From Halomonas sp. A11-A (lineage in GTDB: Bacteria > Pseudomonadota > Gammaproteobacteria > Pseudomonadales > Halomonadaceae), in assembly GCF_003182195.1 (NCBI RefSeq), contig NZ_QGTM01000003.1, positions 124,001 to 188,000 on the forward strand: a stretch of DNA of 64,000 bases. The letters are read 5' to 3'. Of the stretch, positions 1 through 11,169 are shown one piece after another. The notes below the pieces were generated by a model. The model searched no databases. It saw only the letters and a list, made by a program, of their open reading frames with translations, and was not told the origin of the DNA. Each line of letters begins with the position of its first letter. Within the stretch, counting starts at the first letter, position 1. The position numbers and the translations under genes were made by a program.

Positions 1-1
1 G

Positions 2-967
2 CTGGTGACGCCCTCGCTGCTGCAGGTGCGTGGCGAGGTACGGGTGCCCTGGGCGAGGCTGGAGGTGAGCGAGCTGCCGCCCTCCGCCGTGTCGCCGAGC
101 CCGGACGAGATCATCATCACCCGCCGCGACGAGGAGCGCGCGCGGCGCCAGGCCCAGCGGGCCGCCGAGGCGGCCGCGGGCGAACCCGGTGAGGAGGCCG
201 CCGAGGCCCTGGCCCGCGCCGGCATGGCGGTCGATGTACAGCTGAACCTGCGCCTGGGCCCCGATATGCAGCTGTCGGCCTATGGCCTGGAGTCCGGCCT
301 CTCCGGCACCCTGGAGGTACGCCAGCAGAGCGGGCCGGTGCAGCTGTTCGGCGATGTCAGCCTGGTGGACGGCCGCTTCCGGGCCTACGGCCAGGACCTG
401 CTGATTCGCGAGGGGCAACTGCTGTTCAGCGGCCCGCCGGACCAGCCGCTGCTCAGCTTCGAGGCGATCCGCAACCCCAACGTCACCCAGGACGGCGTGA
501 TCGCCGGGCTGCGCGTCACCGGCACCGCCGCGGAGCCGCAGCTGCGGGTCTTCTCCGAGCCGGCCATGGACGAGGCGCGGGCGCTCTCCTACCTGTTGCG
601 TGGGCGCGCCCCGGACGGCGGCGATACCGACGGCGCCCTGACCCAGGCCCTGATCGGCCTGACCCTGGGCCAGACCGGTGGTGCCGTGGGCGCCATCGGC
701 GAGGCCTTCGGCATCTCCGATCTCGCCCTTGAGACCGCCGGTACCGGCGACGAGAGCCAGGTGGTGGTGGCCGGGCAGCTCACCGATGACCTGCGCATCA
801 GCTACGGGGTCGGGGTCTTCTCGCCGATCGCCGAGCTGACGCTACGCTATACCCTGTGGCGCAACCTCTACTTGGAGGCGATCTCCGGGGCGGCCCAGGC
901 GGTGGACCTGGTCTACGCCTTCAGCCGTCCCGGAGATCCGCCGAGGATCTCCGAGCAAGACCGATAG
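2..967 (+). CDS. tamB: TamB, C-terminal part (translocation and assembly module)
   Basis: This is the 3' end of a larger gene whose start lies before the window; about 321 codons are visible. TamB is an inner-membrane-anchored periplasmic protein that works with the outer-membrane protein TamA in envelope assembly and lipid transport. The visible part matches the conserved C-terminal TamB domain (DUF490): alternating beta-strand-like segments, a phrase of the type GRFRAYGQDLLIREG, and a terminal beta-rich stretch ending in a short tail. A charged Arg/Glu/Ala-rich stretch lies at about residues 40-70 of the fragment. The gene ends 24 bp before msrA. The family call is firm; full length cannot be judged. 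Confidence 0.88.
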   Translation: MVTPSLLQVRGEVRVPWARLEVSELPPSAVSPSPDEIIITRRDEERARRQAQRAAEAAAGEPGEEAAEALARAGMAVDVQLNLRLGPDMQLSAYGLESGLSGTLEVRQQSGPVQLFGDVSLVDGRFRAYGQDLLIREGQLLFSGPPDQPLLSFEAIRNPNVTQDGVIAGLRVTGTAAEPQLRVFSEPAMDEARALSYLLRGRAPDGGDTDGALTQALIGLTLGQTGGAVGAIGEAFGISDLALETAGTGDESQVVVAGQLTDDLRISYGVGVFSPIAELTLRYTLWRNLYLEAISGAAQAVDLVYAFSRPGDPPRISEQDR

Positions 968-991
968 CGACAACCCGGGAGGGACGAGACG

Positions 992-1522
992 ATGGCGATG
1001 GAAACCTGCGTGCTGGGCGGCGGCTGCTTCTGGTGCCTGGATGCCAGCTTCCGCCTGGTGGAGGGCGTGGAGCAGGTGGTGTGTGGCTATGCCGGGGGCG
1101 ATGACCCGGCGCCGACCTACGAGGCGGTCTGCCGCGGCACCACCGGCCACGCCGAGGTGGTCGAGCTGACCTATGACCCGGCGGTGATCGGATTTCGCGA
1201 CCTGCTGATGATCTTCTTCGCCCTGCATGACCCCACCACGCCAAACCGCCAGGGCAATGACGTGGGTACCCAGTACCGCTCGGTGATCTACACCCTGGAC
1301 GAGGAGCAGGCCCGGGAGGCTCGGGAGATGATCGATGCGCTGGCGGTCGACTACGCGGCCCCCATCGTCACCGAGGTGGCCCCCCTGGCGGTGTTCTATC
1401 CCGCCGAGGACTATCACCAGGACTACTTCACGAAGAACCCCGGCAATGCCTACTGCCAGTTCGTGATTCCCCCCAAGCGCCAGAAGCTGGCCCAGCACTT
1501 CGGCCACCGGCTCAAGGGCTGA
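992..1522 (+). CDS. msrA: Peptide methionine-S-sulfoxide reductase MsrA
   Basis: MsrA reduces the S epimer of methionine sulfoxide in proteins, repairing oxidative damage in the cytoplasm. The 176-residue protein has the hallmark GCFWC motif near the N-terminus, with catalytic Cys12. It also has the conserved GYAGG and GTQYRS blocks and the EDYHQDYF segment. The start is supported by a GGGAGG-type ribosome site just upstream. A possible resolving cysteine lies in the C-terminal NAYCQF segment. It follows tamB closely and may be co-transcribed. There is no adjacent msrB. The gene looks intact. Confidence 0.96.
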   Translation: MAMETCVLGGGCFWCLDASFRLVEGVEQVVCGYAGGDDPAPTYEAVCRGTTGHAEVVELTYDPAVIGFRDLLMIFFALHDPTTPNRQGNDVGTQYRSVIYTLDEEQAREAREMIDALAVDYAAPIVTEVAPLAVFYPAEDYHQDYFTKNPGNAYCQFVIPPKRQKLAQHFGHRLKG

Positions 1523-1535
1523 GGGCCACCCTCGC

Positions 1536-1617
1536 CCTGGGGCAGCAGGGCCTGGACGTGGCGGTTGGGCAGCCCCGCGGGAGGGACGAAGTCAGCGCGA
1601 TGCAGCTGACCGGTCAT
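1536..1617 (-). pseudogene. Remnant of a YheT-family alpha/beta hydrolase (N-terminus only)
   Basis: Directly after the X-Pro dipeptidase on the minus strand, an ATG at 1617-1615 opens a frame of about 27 residues. It contains FVPPAGLPNRHVQALLP, which resembles the conserved N-terminal signature of YheT-type hydrolases (F-x-P-x(3)-L-x-N-x-H-x-Q-x-L-x-P). Resemblance stops there, and the frame runs into the 3' end of msrA and ends soon after. I infer that a hydrolase gene once followed the peptidase and that a deletion fused its first codons to the msrA end. The match is short and made by eye, so chance resemblance remains possible. Confidence 0.42.
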
Positions 1618-1624
1618 GGCGGGC

Positions 1625-2920
1625 TCACGCCTCCTGGGGAGTGAGGTTGTCCGGGCCCTCGGCGGTCACCAGCACGTTGTCCTCGATGCGGATGCCGCCG
1701 TGGTCCGCCAGGCGCTCCACCCGTCCCCAGTTCACCTCGGTCCGGTGGCGATGGGCCTCCAGCAGCATGGGGATGACATAGAGCCCCGGCTCCATGGTGA
1801 CCACCATGCCGGCTTCCAGTTCCCGGGTGAGGCGCAGCGCCGGGTGCTCGGCGGGGGGCGGTAGCGGCGCGCCCTCGGCACTCACCCGGCCGGCCACGTC
1901 GTGGACCTGCACGCCGAGCAGGTGGCCGAGCCCGTGGGGGCAAAAAGCGCGGGTCAGGCCGCTGGCCAGCACCGCCTCCGGCGAGGCCGCCACCAGGTCG
2001 TGGAAGACCAGCAGGGCCGCGAGCTCCTCGTGCATCCGCTGGTGCAGACCCACGTAGCTCACCCCGGGGGCGAGCCCGGCGATCAGCCGCTGCTGCAGCG
2101 CGGTGACGCCCTCGATCAGCGGCGCGAACTCGGGCGCCGCCGCGGGGCCGGCCCAGGTGCGGGTGATGTCGGCGCAGTAGCCCCGGAAGCGCCTGCCGCC
2201 ATCCAGTAGCAGGCTGTGCCGTACCGGTGGCGGCGCCGTATCGTAGTGCTGGTAGTGGAGCACCCCGGCGTGGGCGTTGAGCCCGACGATGTTGGGGTAG
2301 GGCAGCTCGCTCTCACGCTGGCGGGCCGCGGCCAGGTACGCCAGCTGGATATCGAACTCAGCGCCGCCTGCCTCGAACGCCTCCCGCGCGGCCAGGTGGC
2401 CGGCCAGGGCGCGGCGGTTGGCCTCGCGCAGGCAGCTCACCTCGTAGTCGCTCTTGCGCACGCGTAGCTCATCGAGCGCGGCCACAAGGCCCGGGGGATT
2501 GGCTTCGGCGCCCAGCGCCCTTGCCATCCCGCAGTCGAGATCCCCCAGCACCGCGAAGCGCCCGGGGGGCAGCGCCGGCGCCTCGCGCGTCTCGCGCCGC
2601 ACCACCCGAAAGCGCGTGACCCAGGGCTCCTCGGGCAGCTCGGCGGGGAGGTGCCAGAAGTCCTGAGGGGCATGCAGATAGAGGGTCGGCGGCTCGCCCG
2701 GGCGGATCAGCAGCCAGCTGTGGGCGAGCTGCGCCTGGCTGCTCCAGTGCACGAAATGGCCGTAGGCGGCGAAGCTGGCATGCTGGTCATCGCCGAAATG
2801 GCGGGCCGGCCGGCCGCTGTAGAGCAGCACGCCATCGAACCCCTGGGCCGCCAGCACTTCGGCGTAGGCCTGGGTCAGGGCGCTCAGATGAGCGTGCTGC
2901 TGGCGATCACGTTCGGTCAT
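1625..2920 (-). CDS. pepQ: Xaa-Pro dipeptidase (M24 family, PepQ-like)
   Basis: This 431-residue cytoplasmic metallopeptidase would cleave dipeptides with proline at the C-terminal position. An N-terminal creatinase/prolidase-like domain of about 160 residues precedes the pita-bread M24 domain. The five metal ligands can be read: two Asp in LLLDGG and CADITRTW, His in PHGLGHLLG, and Glu in TMEPGLY and RIEDNVLV. Length fits PepQ (about 440 residues). Some PepQ relatives hydrolyse organophosphate esters; nothing in the sequence decides that here. The start lacks a strong ribosome site. It is divergent from the cytochrome c' gene. Confidence 0.92.
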   Translation of the reverse strand: MTERDRQQHAHLSALTQAYAEVLAAQGFDGVLLYSGRPARHFGDDQHASFAAYGHFVHWSSQAQLAHSWLLIRPGEPPTLYLHAPQDFWHLPAELPEEPWVTRFRVVRRETREAPALPPGRFAVLGDLDCGMARALGAEANPPGLVAALDELRVRKSDYEVSCLREANRRALAGHLAAREAFEAGGAEFDIQLAYLAAARQRESELPYPNIVGLNAHAGVLHYQHYDTAPPPVRHSLLLDGGRRFRGYCADITRTWAGPAAAPEFAPLIEGVTALQQRLIAGLAPGVSYVGLHQRMHEELAALLVFHDLVAASPEAVLASGLTRAFCPHGLGHLLGVQVHDVAGRVSAEGAPLPPPAEHPALRLTRELEAGMVVTMEPGLYVIPMLLEAHRHRTEVNWGRVERLADHGGIRIEDNVLVTAEGPDNLTPQEA

Positions 2921-3062
2921 GGGGTCGGAATCCTGGCGGGTGGGTGAGCCGATGCGCTGCCTAGTCGCATTGTAGCCCTCCTTAGGTATGACGGGCAGGG
3001 CAGACAGGGCACGGTTCGGCTGGCATCATGCGCAGCGCATGAGTCACACGGGGAGGATCACG

Positions 3063-3544
3063 ATGCAGAGGCTGTGGAAATCGCTGATGGCCGTCCTGGC
3101 GACAGGCGTGGCCCTGGCGCTGGCCGGTCCGCTGCAGGCCGAGTCGCCGAACGGGGAGGGACCCCGCTTCGAGGATCCGCGCGAGGCCGTCACCTGGCGC
3201 CGCGAGGAGTTCAAGGGCATCGAGCGGCTGGTGCGCCAGCTGCGCTTCGACCTGGTCAACAACCAGGACGCCCGGGGCGCCGCGCCGCGCCTGGCGGAAC
3301 TCGCCGAGGTCGCCAGCGGCGCACACCTGCTGCCCGCCTTCATCGAGGGCAGCCACGGACGGGGCTCCGAGGCCCGCGCGCGCATCTGGGAGGAGTGGGA
3401 GCAGTTCGAGGCGGGGTTCACGGCCCTGGAGGAGCGGGTCGCGGCCCTGCGCGAGGCCGCCGAGGCGGAGGACTACCGCCTGGCGACCCGGGAGCTGTCC
3501 GATCTCAGCCTGACCTGCCGCAGCTGCCACCGGCGCTACCGCTA

Positions 3545-3548
<4 letters not shown>
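3063..3548 (+). CDS. Cytochrome c'-like (class II) periplasmic protein
   Basis: A 161-residue secreted protein: residues 1-23 form a signal peptide (MQRLWKSLM, hydrophobic core, LQAES cleavage region). The rest is Arg/Glu-rich helices ending in the heme-attachment motif CRSCH, only a few residues from the C-terminus. That is the class II cytochrome c arrangement (cytochrome c'/c556). I chose the ATG at 3063 because GGGAGGA precedes it and because it puts the signal peptide at the N-terminus; an upstream in-frame start would add an unlikely tail. The position normally holding the Met axial ligand in c556 (RQxxM) reads RREEF here. Electron transfer or NO binding are family possibilities. It overlaps the end of the carbonic anhydrase gene by 4 bp. 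Confidence 0.83.
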
Positions 3549-4192
<644 letters not shown>

Positions 4193-4303
4193 GGCGGGGG
4201 CTCTTATCATGGGGCGGGGGCCGTACGACCGTTGGCGGAGGGTTTTACCCGGTCGAGACGCGCTGGGTCAAATCGCCGCCTGCCGGGGCCGGGAGTCGGC
4301 TGC

Positions 4304-4309
4304 TATCAT
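4304..4309 (+). promoter_or_regulatory. Candidate extended -10 element for gor
   Basis: TGCTATCAT (TGn followed by TATCAT) lies about 50 bp before the gor start, in the 165-bp divergent gap with can. No good -35 hexamer is visible at the right distance, which is normal for extended -10 promoters. No OxyR-type operator was recognised. Confidence 0.35.
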
Positions 4310-4357
4310 GCCGCCACGATCGTATCGGGCCCAGGCCCCAAGCAACAGGAGAATCTC

Positions 4358-5737
4358 GTGTCCGAGCCTACCGACTCCCACTATGACTGGGACCTCTTTG
4401 TCATCGGCGCCGGCTCCGGCGGCGTACGGGCGGCGCGTACCGCCGCGGCCACTGGTGCCCGGGTCGCCGTGGCCGAGGATCGCTATCTCGGCGGCACCTG
4501 CGTGAACGTGGGTTGTGTGCCCAAGAAACTCTACTCCTATGCCGCCCACTTCCATGACGCCTTCGAGGACGCCGCCGGCTTCGGCTGGCAGCTCGACGTG
4601 GCGCCACGGTTCGACTGGGCCACCCTGCGCGACAACAAGGTCGGCGAGATCAAGCGCCTCAACGGCATCTACGGACGCCTGCTGGAGGGCGCCGGGGTCC
4701 GCCTGATCAACGGGCGTGCGCGGATCCTTGATGCCCACACCGTCGAGGTAGCCGGCGAGACCCACCGTGCCGAGAAGATCCTGGTGGCGGTGGGCGGCTG
4801 GCCCTTCGTACCGGAGTTCCCGGGCAGCGAGCTGGCCCTGACCTCCAACGAGGTGTTCGATCTCGATGCCTTCCCCGAGCGCTTCCTGGTGCTGGGGGGC
4901 GGCTACATCGCCGTGGAGTTCGCCAGTATCTTCAACGGCCTGGGCAGCCAGACCCATCTAGTCTACCGCGGCGAGCTGTTCCTGCGTGGCTTCGACCGCG
5001 AGGTGCGTGAGTTCACCCGCGACCAGATGGCCGCCAAGGGTGTCGACCTGCGCTTCGAGGTCAATATCGAGCGCATCGAGCGCAGCGAAGGCGGCCTGGC
5101 GGTGACCCTGACCAGCGGCGAGGTACTGGAGGTGGACGCCGTGCTGGCCGCCACCGGTCGCCGACCGCACCTGGCGGGGCTCGGTCTCGATGCCCTGGGG
5201 GTCGAACTCGCCGAGAGCGGCCATGTGAGGGTCAACGACCGCTTCGAGAGCTCGGTGCCCTCGATCCTGGCGATCGGCGACGTCACCGGCGGCCTCGAAC
5301 TGACCCCGGTGGCCCTGGCCGAGGCGATGCACCTGGTGGCCCACCACTTCAGCGACACCCCGCCGGCGGCCCCCCTGGACTACCGCAACATTGCCACCGC
5401 GGTGTTCTGCCACCCGAATATCGGCACCGTGGGGCTCTCCGAGGAGCAGGCCCGCGAGCAGTGCGGCGAGATTCGCGTCTACGTCACCGACTTCCGCCCC
5501 ATGAAGCACACCCTCTCGGGGAGCCAGGAGCGCTGCCTGATGAAACTGGTGGTGGATGACGCAAGCGACGTGGTGGTGGGCGCCCATATGGTGGGCGAGG
5601 AGGCCGGGGAGGTGATCCAGGGCATCGCCATCGCCGTGCGGGCAGGCCTCACCAAGGCCGATTTCGACGCCACCGTTGGCATCCACCCCACCGGGGCCGA
5701 GGAGTTCGTCACCCTGCGTACGCTGACGCGGCGCTGA
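4358..5737 (+). CDS. gor: Glutathione-disulfide reductase
   Basis: This FAD enzyme uses NADPH to reduce glutathione disulfide. The 459-residue protein has the FAD-binding [11 protein letters not shown] motif, the redox-active pair in [13 protein letters not shown], the NADPH-binding [10 protein letters not shown], the second FAD motif [10 protein letters not shown], and the C-terminal HPTGAEEFV with the active-site His. The start is a GTG at 4358, preceded by CAGGAGA; the same frame stays open far upstream only because it lies antisense to can. The family includes related disulfide reductases, but the length and motifs fit Gor. A strong hairpin follows the stop. Confidence 0.94.
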   Translation: MSEPTDSHYDWDLFVIGAGSGGVRAARTAAATGARVAVAEDRYLGGTCVNVGCVPKKLYSYAAHFHDAFEDAAGFGWQLDVAPRFDWATLRDNKVGEIKRLNGIYGRLLEGAGVRLINGRARILDAHTVEVAGETHRAEKILVAVGGWPFVPEFPGSELALTSNEVFDLDAFPERFLVLGGGYIAVEFASIFNGLGSQTHLVYRGELFLRGFDREVREFTRDQMAAKGVDLRFEVNIERIERSEGGLAVTLTSGEVLEVDAVLAATGRRPHLAGLGLDALGVELAESGHVRVNDRFESSVPSILAIGDVTGGLELTPVALAEAMHLVAHHFSDTPPAAPLDYRNIATAVFCHPNIGTVGLSEEQAREQCGEIRVYVTDFRPMKHTLSGSQERCLMKLVVDDASDVVVGAHMVGEEAGEVIQGIAIAVRAGLTKADFDATVGIHPTGAEEFVTLRTLTRR

Positions 5738-5762
5738 GTCTTCCTCCTTACACGGTACCTAC

Positions 5763-5792
5763 CCATCGGGCCACCTTCGGGTGGCCCGATGG
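5763..5792 (+). terminator. Terminator hairpin after gor
   Basis: A perfect 13-bp stem with a TTCG tetraloop (CCATCGGGCCACC / GGTGGCCCGATGG) lies 25 bp after the gor stop. It is followed by a short GTTT rather than a long T tract. It separates gor from the ectoine promoter region. Confidence 0.75.
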
Positions 5793-5892
5793 CGTTTGGA
5801 TGGCGGCCCCGAACACAGCAGGCTGAACTAGGCTGCGGAGGAGGGCGATAGGCGGAAGGGCACGACTCCTCTGGCCCCGGCAGGCGGTTTCG

Positions 5893-6014
5893 CTGTCGAC
5901 AGCGTACATTGCATAATTTTTTATTATAGATAATGGCATGGAAAATAACCCCAAATTTGAATTATCGCCCGCCGCTGGTATAATCATTCCCAAATTCGCA
6001 CAGCGAACCTGCCC
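5893..6014 (+). promoter_or_regulatory. ectABC promoter region
   Basis: This is one of the most AT-rich stretches in the window. It holds a near-consensus sigma-70 promoter: -35 TTGAAT at 5957-5962, a 16-bp spacer, and -10 TATAAT at 5979-5984, 30 bp before the ectA ATG. A second AT-rich cluster (TTTTTTATTATAGATAAT) lies further upstream and could serve another sigma factor. Ectoine operons in related halophiles are known to have several osmotically controlled promoters. No clear ribosome site precedes ectA. Confidence 0.72.
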
Positions 6015-7951
<1,937 letters not shown>

Positions 7952-7954
7952 TAG

Positions 7955-8010
7955 GCTGCGCTGCGGGGGAGCCGCGCAGCTGACACCGGCTCGGGCGAAA
8001 GAGCGCCCGA
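7955..8010 (+). other. Two intercistronic hairpins between ectB and ectC
   Basis: The 88-bp gap holds two stem-loops: GCTGCGC (7955-7961) pairing with GCGCAGC (7974-7980), and TCGGGCG (7991-7997) pairing with CGCCCGA (8004-8010). Neither is followed by a T tract, so a full terminator is unlikely. They could stabilise or process the mRNA or reduce read-through into ectC. The effect is inferred, not shown. Confidence 0.45.
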
Positions 8011-8039
8011 CCGGACAGGATCTATTACGGAGACATCAT

Positions 8040-8435
8040 ATGATCGTTCGCAATCTCGAGGAGTGCCGCAAGACCGACCGCCTGGTCAAGGCTGAGAATG
8101 GCAACTGGGACAGCACCCGCCTGAGCCTGGCTGACGACGGTGGCAACTGCTCCTTCCATATCACGCGGATCTTCGAAGGCACCGAGACCCATATCCACTA
8201 CAAGCACCACTTCGAGGCAGTCTACTGCATCGAAGGGGAAGGCGAGGTGGAGACCCTGGCCGACGGCAAGATCTGGCCGATCAAGCCGGGCGACATCTAT
8301 ATCCTCGACCAGCACGACGAGCACCTGCTGCGCGCCCACAAGACCATGCACCTCGCCTGTGTGTTCACGCCGGGCCTGACCGGCAAGGAGGTCCACCGCG
8401 AGGATGGCTCCTACGCGCCGGCCGACGAAGGCTGA
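8040..8435 (+). CDS. ectC: Ectoine synthase EctC
   Basis: EctC is a small cupin that dehydrates and cyclises N-gamma-acetyl-diaminobutyrate to ectoine. The 131-residue protein begins [14 protein letters not shown] and has the cupin metal-site region [19 protein letters not shown] and the second cupin block [15 protein letters not shown]. Length and motifs are exactly those of EctC. No ectD hydroxylase or aspartate kinase follows, so hydroxyectoine genes, if present, lie elsewhere. A terminator follows. Confidence 0.97.
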   Translation: MIVRNLEECRKTDRLVKAENGNWDSTRLSLADDGGNCSFHITRIFEGTETHIHYKHHFEAVYCIEGEGEVETLADGKIWPIKPGDIYILDQHDEHLLRAHKTMHLACVFTPGLTGKEVHREDGSYAPADEG

Positions 8436-8465
8436 GCCGGGGCCTGCGCGCCCGGCCGCATGATG

Positions 8466-8498
8466 ACGCCCCCGGCACCTCAGGTGTCGGGGGCGTTT
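8466..8498 (+). terminator. Terminator after ectC
   Basis: A 14-bp stem with one G-T pair (ACGCCCCCGGCACC / GGTGTCGGGGGCGT), a TCA loop and a short T run lies 30 bp after ectC. It probably ends the ectABC transcript. Confidence 0.78.
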
Positions 8499-8771
8499 GG
8501 TAGAGGTATTGTCATCCTAGCCCCGGGAGGGTCCTCCGGCGGCCAGAGGAGACGCCGGAGTGAGAGGGTCAACTCGCCCTCGGCATCTTTAAGTGCGCAT
8601 AATGTATATTATGTTAAATGCAGTAGCTCCCGGGGGGATCCATCCCGTCCTCGGTGGTACTTTTTCGCTCCTGTGGCCGAAATCTTCACCCCCTTTGGCC
8701 CTCCCCGGTTGGACAAGCCGGCCGGCGACTCCTTATCATCACGCGACCGCTACAAGGAATACTCCTGCCCC
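8499..8771 (+). promoter_or_regulatory. Leader and likely promoter of the rlo-type operon
   Basis: This 273-bp stretch carries no convincing gene. It contains an isolated AT-rich patch at about 8586-8620 with several possible -10 hexamers (CATAAT at 8598, TATATT at 8605, TATTAT at 8607) but no good -35. The protein start at 8772 has no strong ribosome site. I infer a promoter here independent of ectABC. Confidence 0.4.
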
Positions 8772-9611
8772 ATGTCCCGACCCCTGCTGTTCACCGGAGC
8801 CCTCTCCCTCGGCCTGTTGCTCTCCGGCTGCGCCCTGACCCATCAGTCGCCGGAACCGGAGCCCGTGCTGGGCCCGGAGGAGTTCGCGCTGCGCATCGAC
8901 CGACTCGAGTCGGAACTGGCGGCCCGCTGCGAGCTGCAGCAGGCGCAGTTCGGTGAGCACGCCCGCCGCCAGGACACCCTGGTGGCCGACGTGCGTGAGG
9001 TCGGCAGCCTGGTGCGCCACCTGCGCGCCGATATCGAGCGCCTGGAGCGCACCGATGGCGAGCCGACCCTGATTCCCCAGGAGTGCGCCACCGTCGAGCC
9101 TGCCATGGGCGGCAAGACCGTGGTCGGTCGCAGCGAGTGGATCGGCCTGCCCGATGTGGGCACCTACCTGAAGGCGCGCGTCGATTCCGGCGCCAACACC
9201 TCGTCGCTCTCGGCCAGCGAGATCACCCGGTTCGAGCGCGACGGCGCCAGCTGGGTGCGCTTCAAGCTGGGGCTCACCGACGATGACGTGGTGGTCGACG
9301 GCGTGCGCGACGAGTGGATCGAGGCGCCGGTGGAGCGCCGGGTGCGGATCGTGCAGGCCTTCGGCGAGGGAACTCGCCCGGTGGTCAGCCTGATGATGAC
9401 CCTGGGGCCGATCCGCGAGTCCGTGGAGTTCACCCTCAACGACCGTACGCACCTCAACTACCCGGTGCTGCTCGGCCGGCGCTTCCTGATGGACATCGCG
9501 ATGATCGATGTCGCGGAGACCTACCTGCACGAGCGCCCCGAGTTTCCCGGCGGCCGCCCGGCCGACGAGGCCGAAGCCGACGAGAACGATCGGGAAGACG
9601 AGGAGCGCTGA
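8772..9611 (+). CDS. Retropepsin-like lipoprotein (RloA-type, DUF/PF05618 protease domain)
   Basis: A 279-residue predicted lipoprotein. Residues 1-19 form a lipoprotein signal with lipobox LLLSGC. A helical, probably coiled segment follows (about 40-95). The C-terminal half is the putative ATP-dependent zinc protease/retropepsin-like domain, with the catalytic-type motif RVDSGANTSSLSA and the closing NYPVLLGRRFL. Such domains occur beside RimK/ATP-grasp ligases and inactive transglutaminase membrane proteins; the trio has been linked to osmotic stress tolerance in Pseudomonas and named RloA/RloB/RloC. The next two genes are exactly those partners. The start at MSRPLL gives the intact lipobox. 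The substrate is unknown. Confidence 0.82.
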   Translation: MSRPLLFTGALSLGLLLSGCALTHQSPEPEPVLGPEEFALRIDRLESELAARCELQQAQFGEHARRQDTLVADVREVGSLVRHLRADIERLERTDGEPTLIPQECATVEPAMGGKTVVGRSEWIGLPDVGTYLKARVDSGANTSSLSASEITRFERDGASWVRFKLGLTDDDVVVDGVRDEWIEAPVERRVRIVQAFGEGTRPVVSLMMTLGPIRESVEFTLNDRTHLNYPVLLGRRFLMDIAMIDVAETYLHERPEFPGGRPADEAEADENDREDEER

Positions 9612-9658
9612 GGCGCCCTGTCCGCCCCGTCTCGTCCTGAACTCGCCAAGGAAGCCCC

Positions 9659-11164
9659 ATGTCACGACTCCCCTTCTATCTGCTGGTCGGCCTGCTGCTG
9701 GTGACCGGCATCGGCCTCAGCGTACACCGTCATATCACCCTCGAAGTCCCCTGGACCCCCGGCGAACAGCGTGAGGTATGGGAGGTCGAGGCGCTGGTCA
9801 GCTTCACCGCCCAGGGAGGGCCGGTGCTGGTCAACATGGCACTGCCGTCGAATCAACAGGCGTATCGGCTGCTCACCGAACACACCGCGTCCCCCGGCTA
9901 CGGCCTGGCCTTCCTGGAGGAGAACGGCGGCCGTCGCGCCCAGTGGTCGATTCGCGAGGCCTCCGGGCCCCAGCAGCTCTACTACACCGCCCAGATACTG
10001 GCGACCCCGAATGCCGCCCCTACCAAGCTCGAGCCGCCTGAACTACGCCGCGACATCGTCTGGGAGCGCCCCTACGACACCGCGGCGACCCAGGTGATCG
10101 AACGCGCCTGGAACCGCAGCGCCGATGCCTTCACCTTCGCCCGGGAGCTGATCCGCGACTTCGGCGACGAGCGCCAGGGCGAGAATTCGCGCCTGCTGCT
10201 GACCCAGTTCGAGCGCGGCCCGCTGCTGGTGCGCCTGCTCAACCAGGCCGGTGTGCCGGCCCGGGAGGTCAGCGGCCTGCTGCTGGAGGATGGCCGTCGC
10301 CGCCAGTCCCTCAGCCAGTGGGTCCAGGTGTTCGACGGCGACCGCTGGAGCCTGTTCAACCCCATCACCGGCGAGCAGGGTCGCCCTGACAACCTGCTGC
10401 TATGGGAGTCCTCCGGCCAGGCGGTACTGGAGGTCCAGGGTGGCACCAACTCCCGGGTCACCTTCTCGATGCTCAACCGCAATCAGCCGGCGGCGGCCGC
10501 GGTGCGCAGCCAGATGGCCGAGGACACCCTGCTCAACTTCTCCATCCACAGCCTGCCGCTGGAGGAGCAGGCACTGTTCCAGACCATTCTGCTGATCCCC
10601 ATCGGTGCCCTGGTGGTGGTGGTGCTGCGCATTCTGGTGGGCATCAAGACCTCCGGCACCTTCATGCCGGTGCTGATCGCGCTGGCCTTCATCCAGACCT
10701 CCCTGATCACCGGGCTGGTGGGTTTCCTTCTGGTGGTGGCGGTGGGCCTGGTGATCCGCAACTACCTCTCCTACCTCAACCTGCTGCTGGTGGCGAGGGT
10801 CTCGGCGGTGATCATCACGGTGATCGCCATCATCTCGCTCTTCTCGGTGCTCTCCTACCGCTTCGGCCTCAACGCGGGCCTGACCATCACCTTCTTCCCC
10901 ATGATCATCCTCTCCTGGACCATCGAGCGCATGTCGATCCTCTGGGAGGAGGAGGGTCCCAAGGAGGTGCTGATTCAGGGCGGCGGCAGCCTGCTCACCG
11001 CGGTGCTCGCCTACCTGGCCATGAACAACCCCTGGGTGCGTCACATCACCTTCAATTTCCTGGGGGTGCAGCTGATCCTGATGGCGCTGATCCTGCTGCT
11101 CGGCAACTACACCGGCTACCGGCTGCTCGAGCTGCGCCGCTTCAAGCCCGTGACCGAGGATTGA
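9659..11164 (+). CDS. Inactive transglutaminase-fused 7TM membrane protein (RloB-type)
   Basis: A 501-residue inner-membrane protein. One N-terminal TM helix (about 5-25) is followed by a periplasmic region of about 260 residues that resembles a transglutaminase domain lacking a clear catalytic Cys. About seven C-terminal TM helices follow (from about residue 305: QTILLIPIGALVVVVLRILVG onward). This is the UUP1/7TM-transglutaminase architecture. It lies 47 bp after the retropepsin-like lipoprotein and 5 bp before the ATP-grasp gene, matching the RloB position. A role in a membrane-bound peptide or amino-acid ligase system for osmotic tolerance is inferred from family context. Confidence 0.84.
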   Translation: MSRLPFYLLVGLLLVTGIGLSVHRHITLEVPWTPGEQREVWEVEALVSFTAQGGPVLVNMALPSNQQAYRLLTEHTASPGYGLAFLEENGGRRAQWSIREASGPQQLYYTAQILATPNAAPTKLEPPELRRDIVWERPYDTAATQVIERAWNRSADAFTFARELIRDFGDERQGENSRLLLTQFERGPLLVRLLNQAGVPAREVSGLLLEDGRRRQSLSQWVQVFDGDRWSLFNPITGEQGRPDNLLLWESSGQAVLEVQGGTNSRVTFSMLNRNQPAAAAVRSQMAEDTLLNFSIHSLPLEEQALFQTILLIPIGALVVVVLRILVGIKTSGTFMPVLIALAFIQTSLITGLVGFLLVVAVGLVIRNYLSYLNLLLVARVSAVIITVIAIISLFSVLSYRFGLNAGLTITFFPMIILSWTIERMSILWEEEGPKEVLIQGGGSLLTAVLAYLAMNNPWVRHITFNFLGVQLILMALILLLGNYTGYRLLELRRFKPVTED

Positions 11165-11169
11165 GCGCC

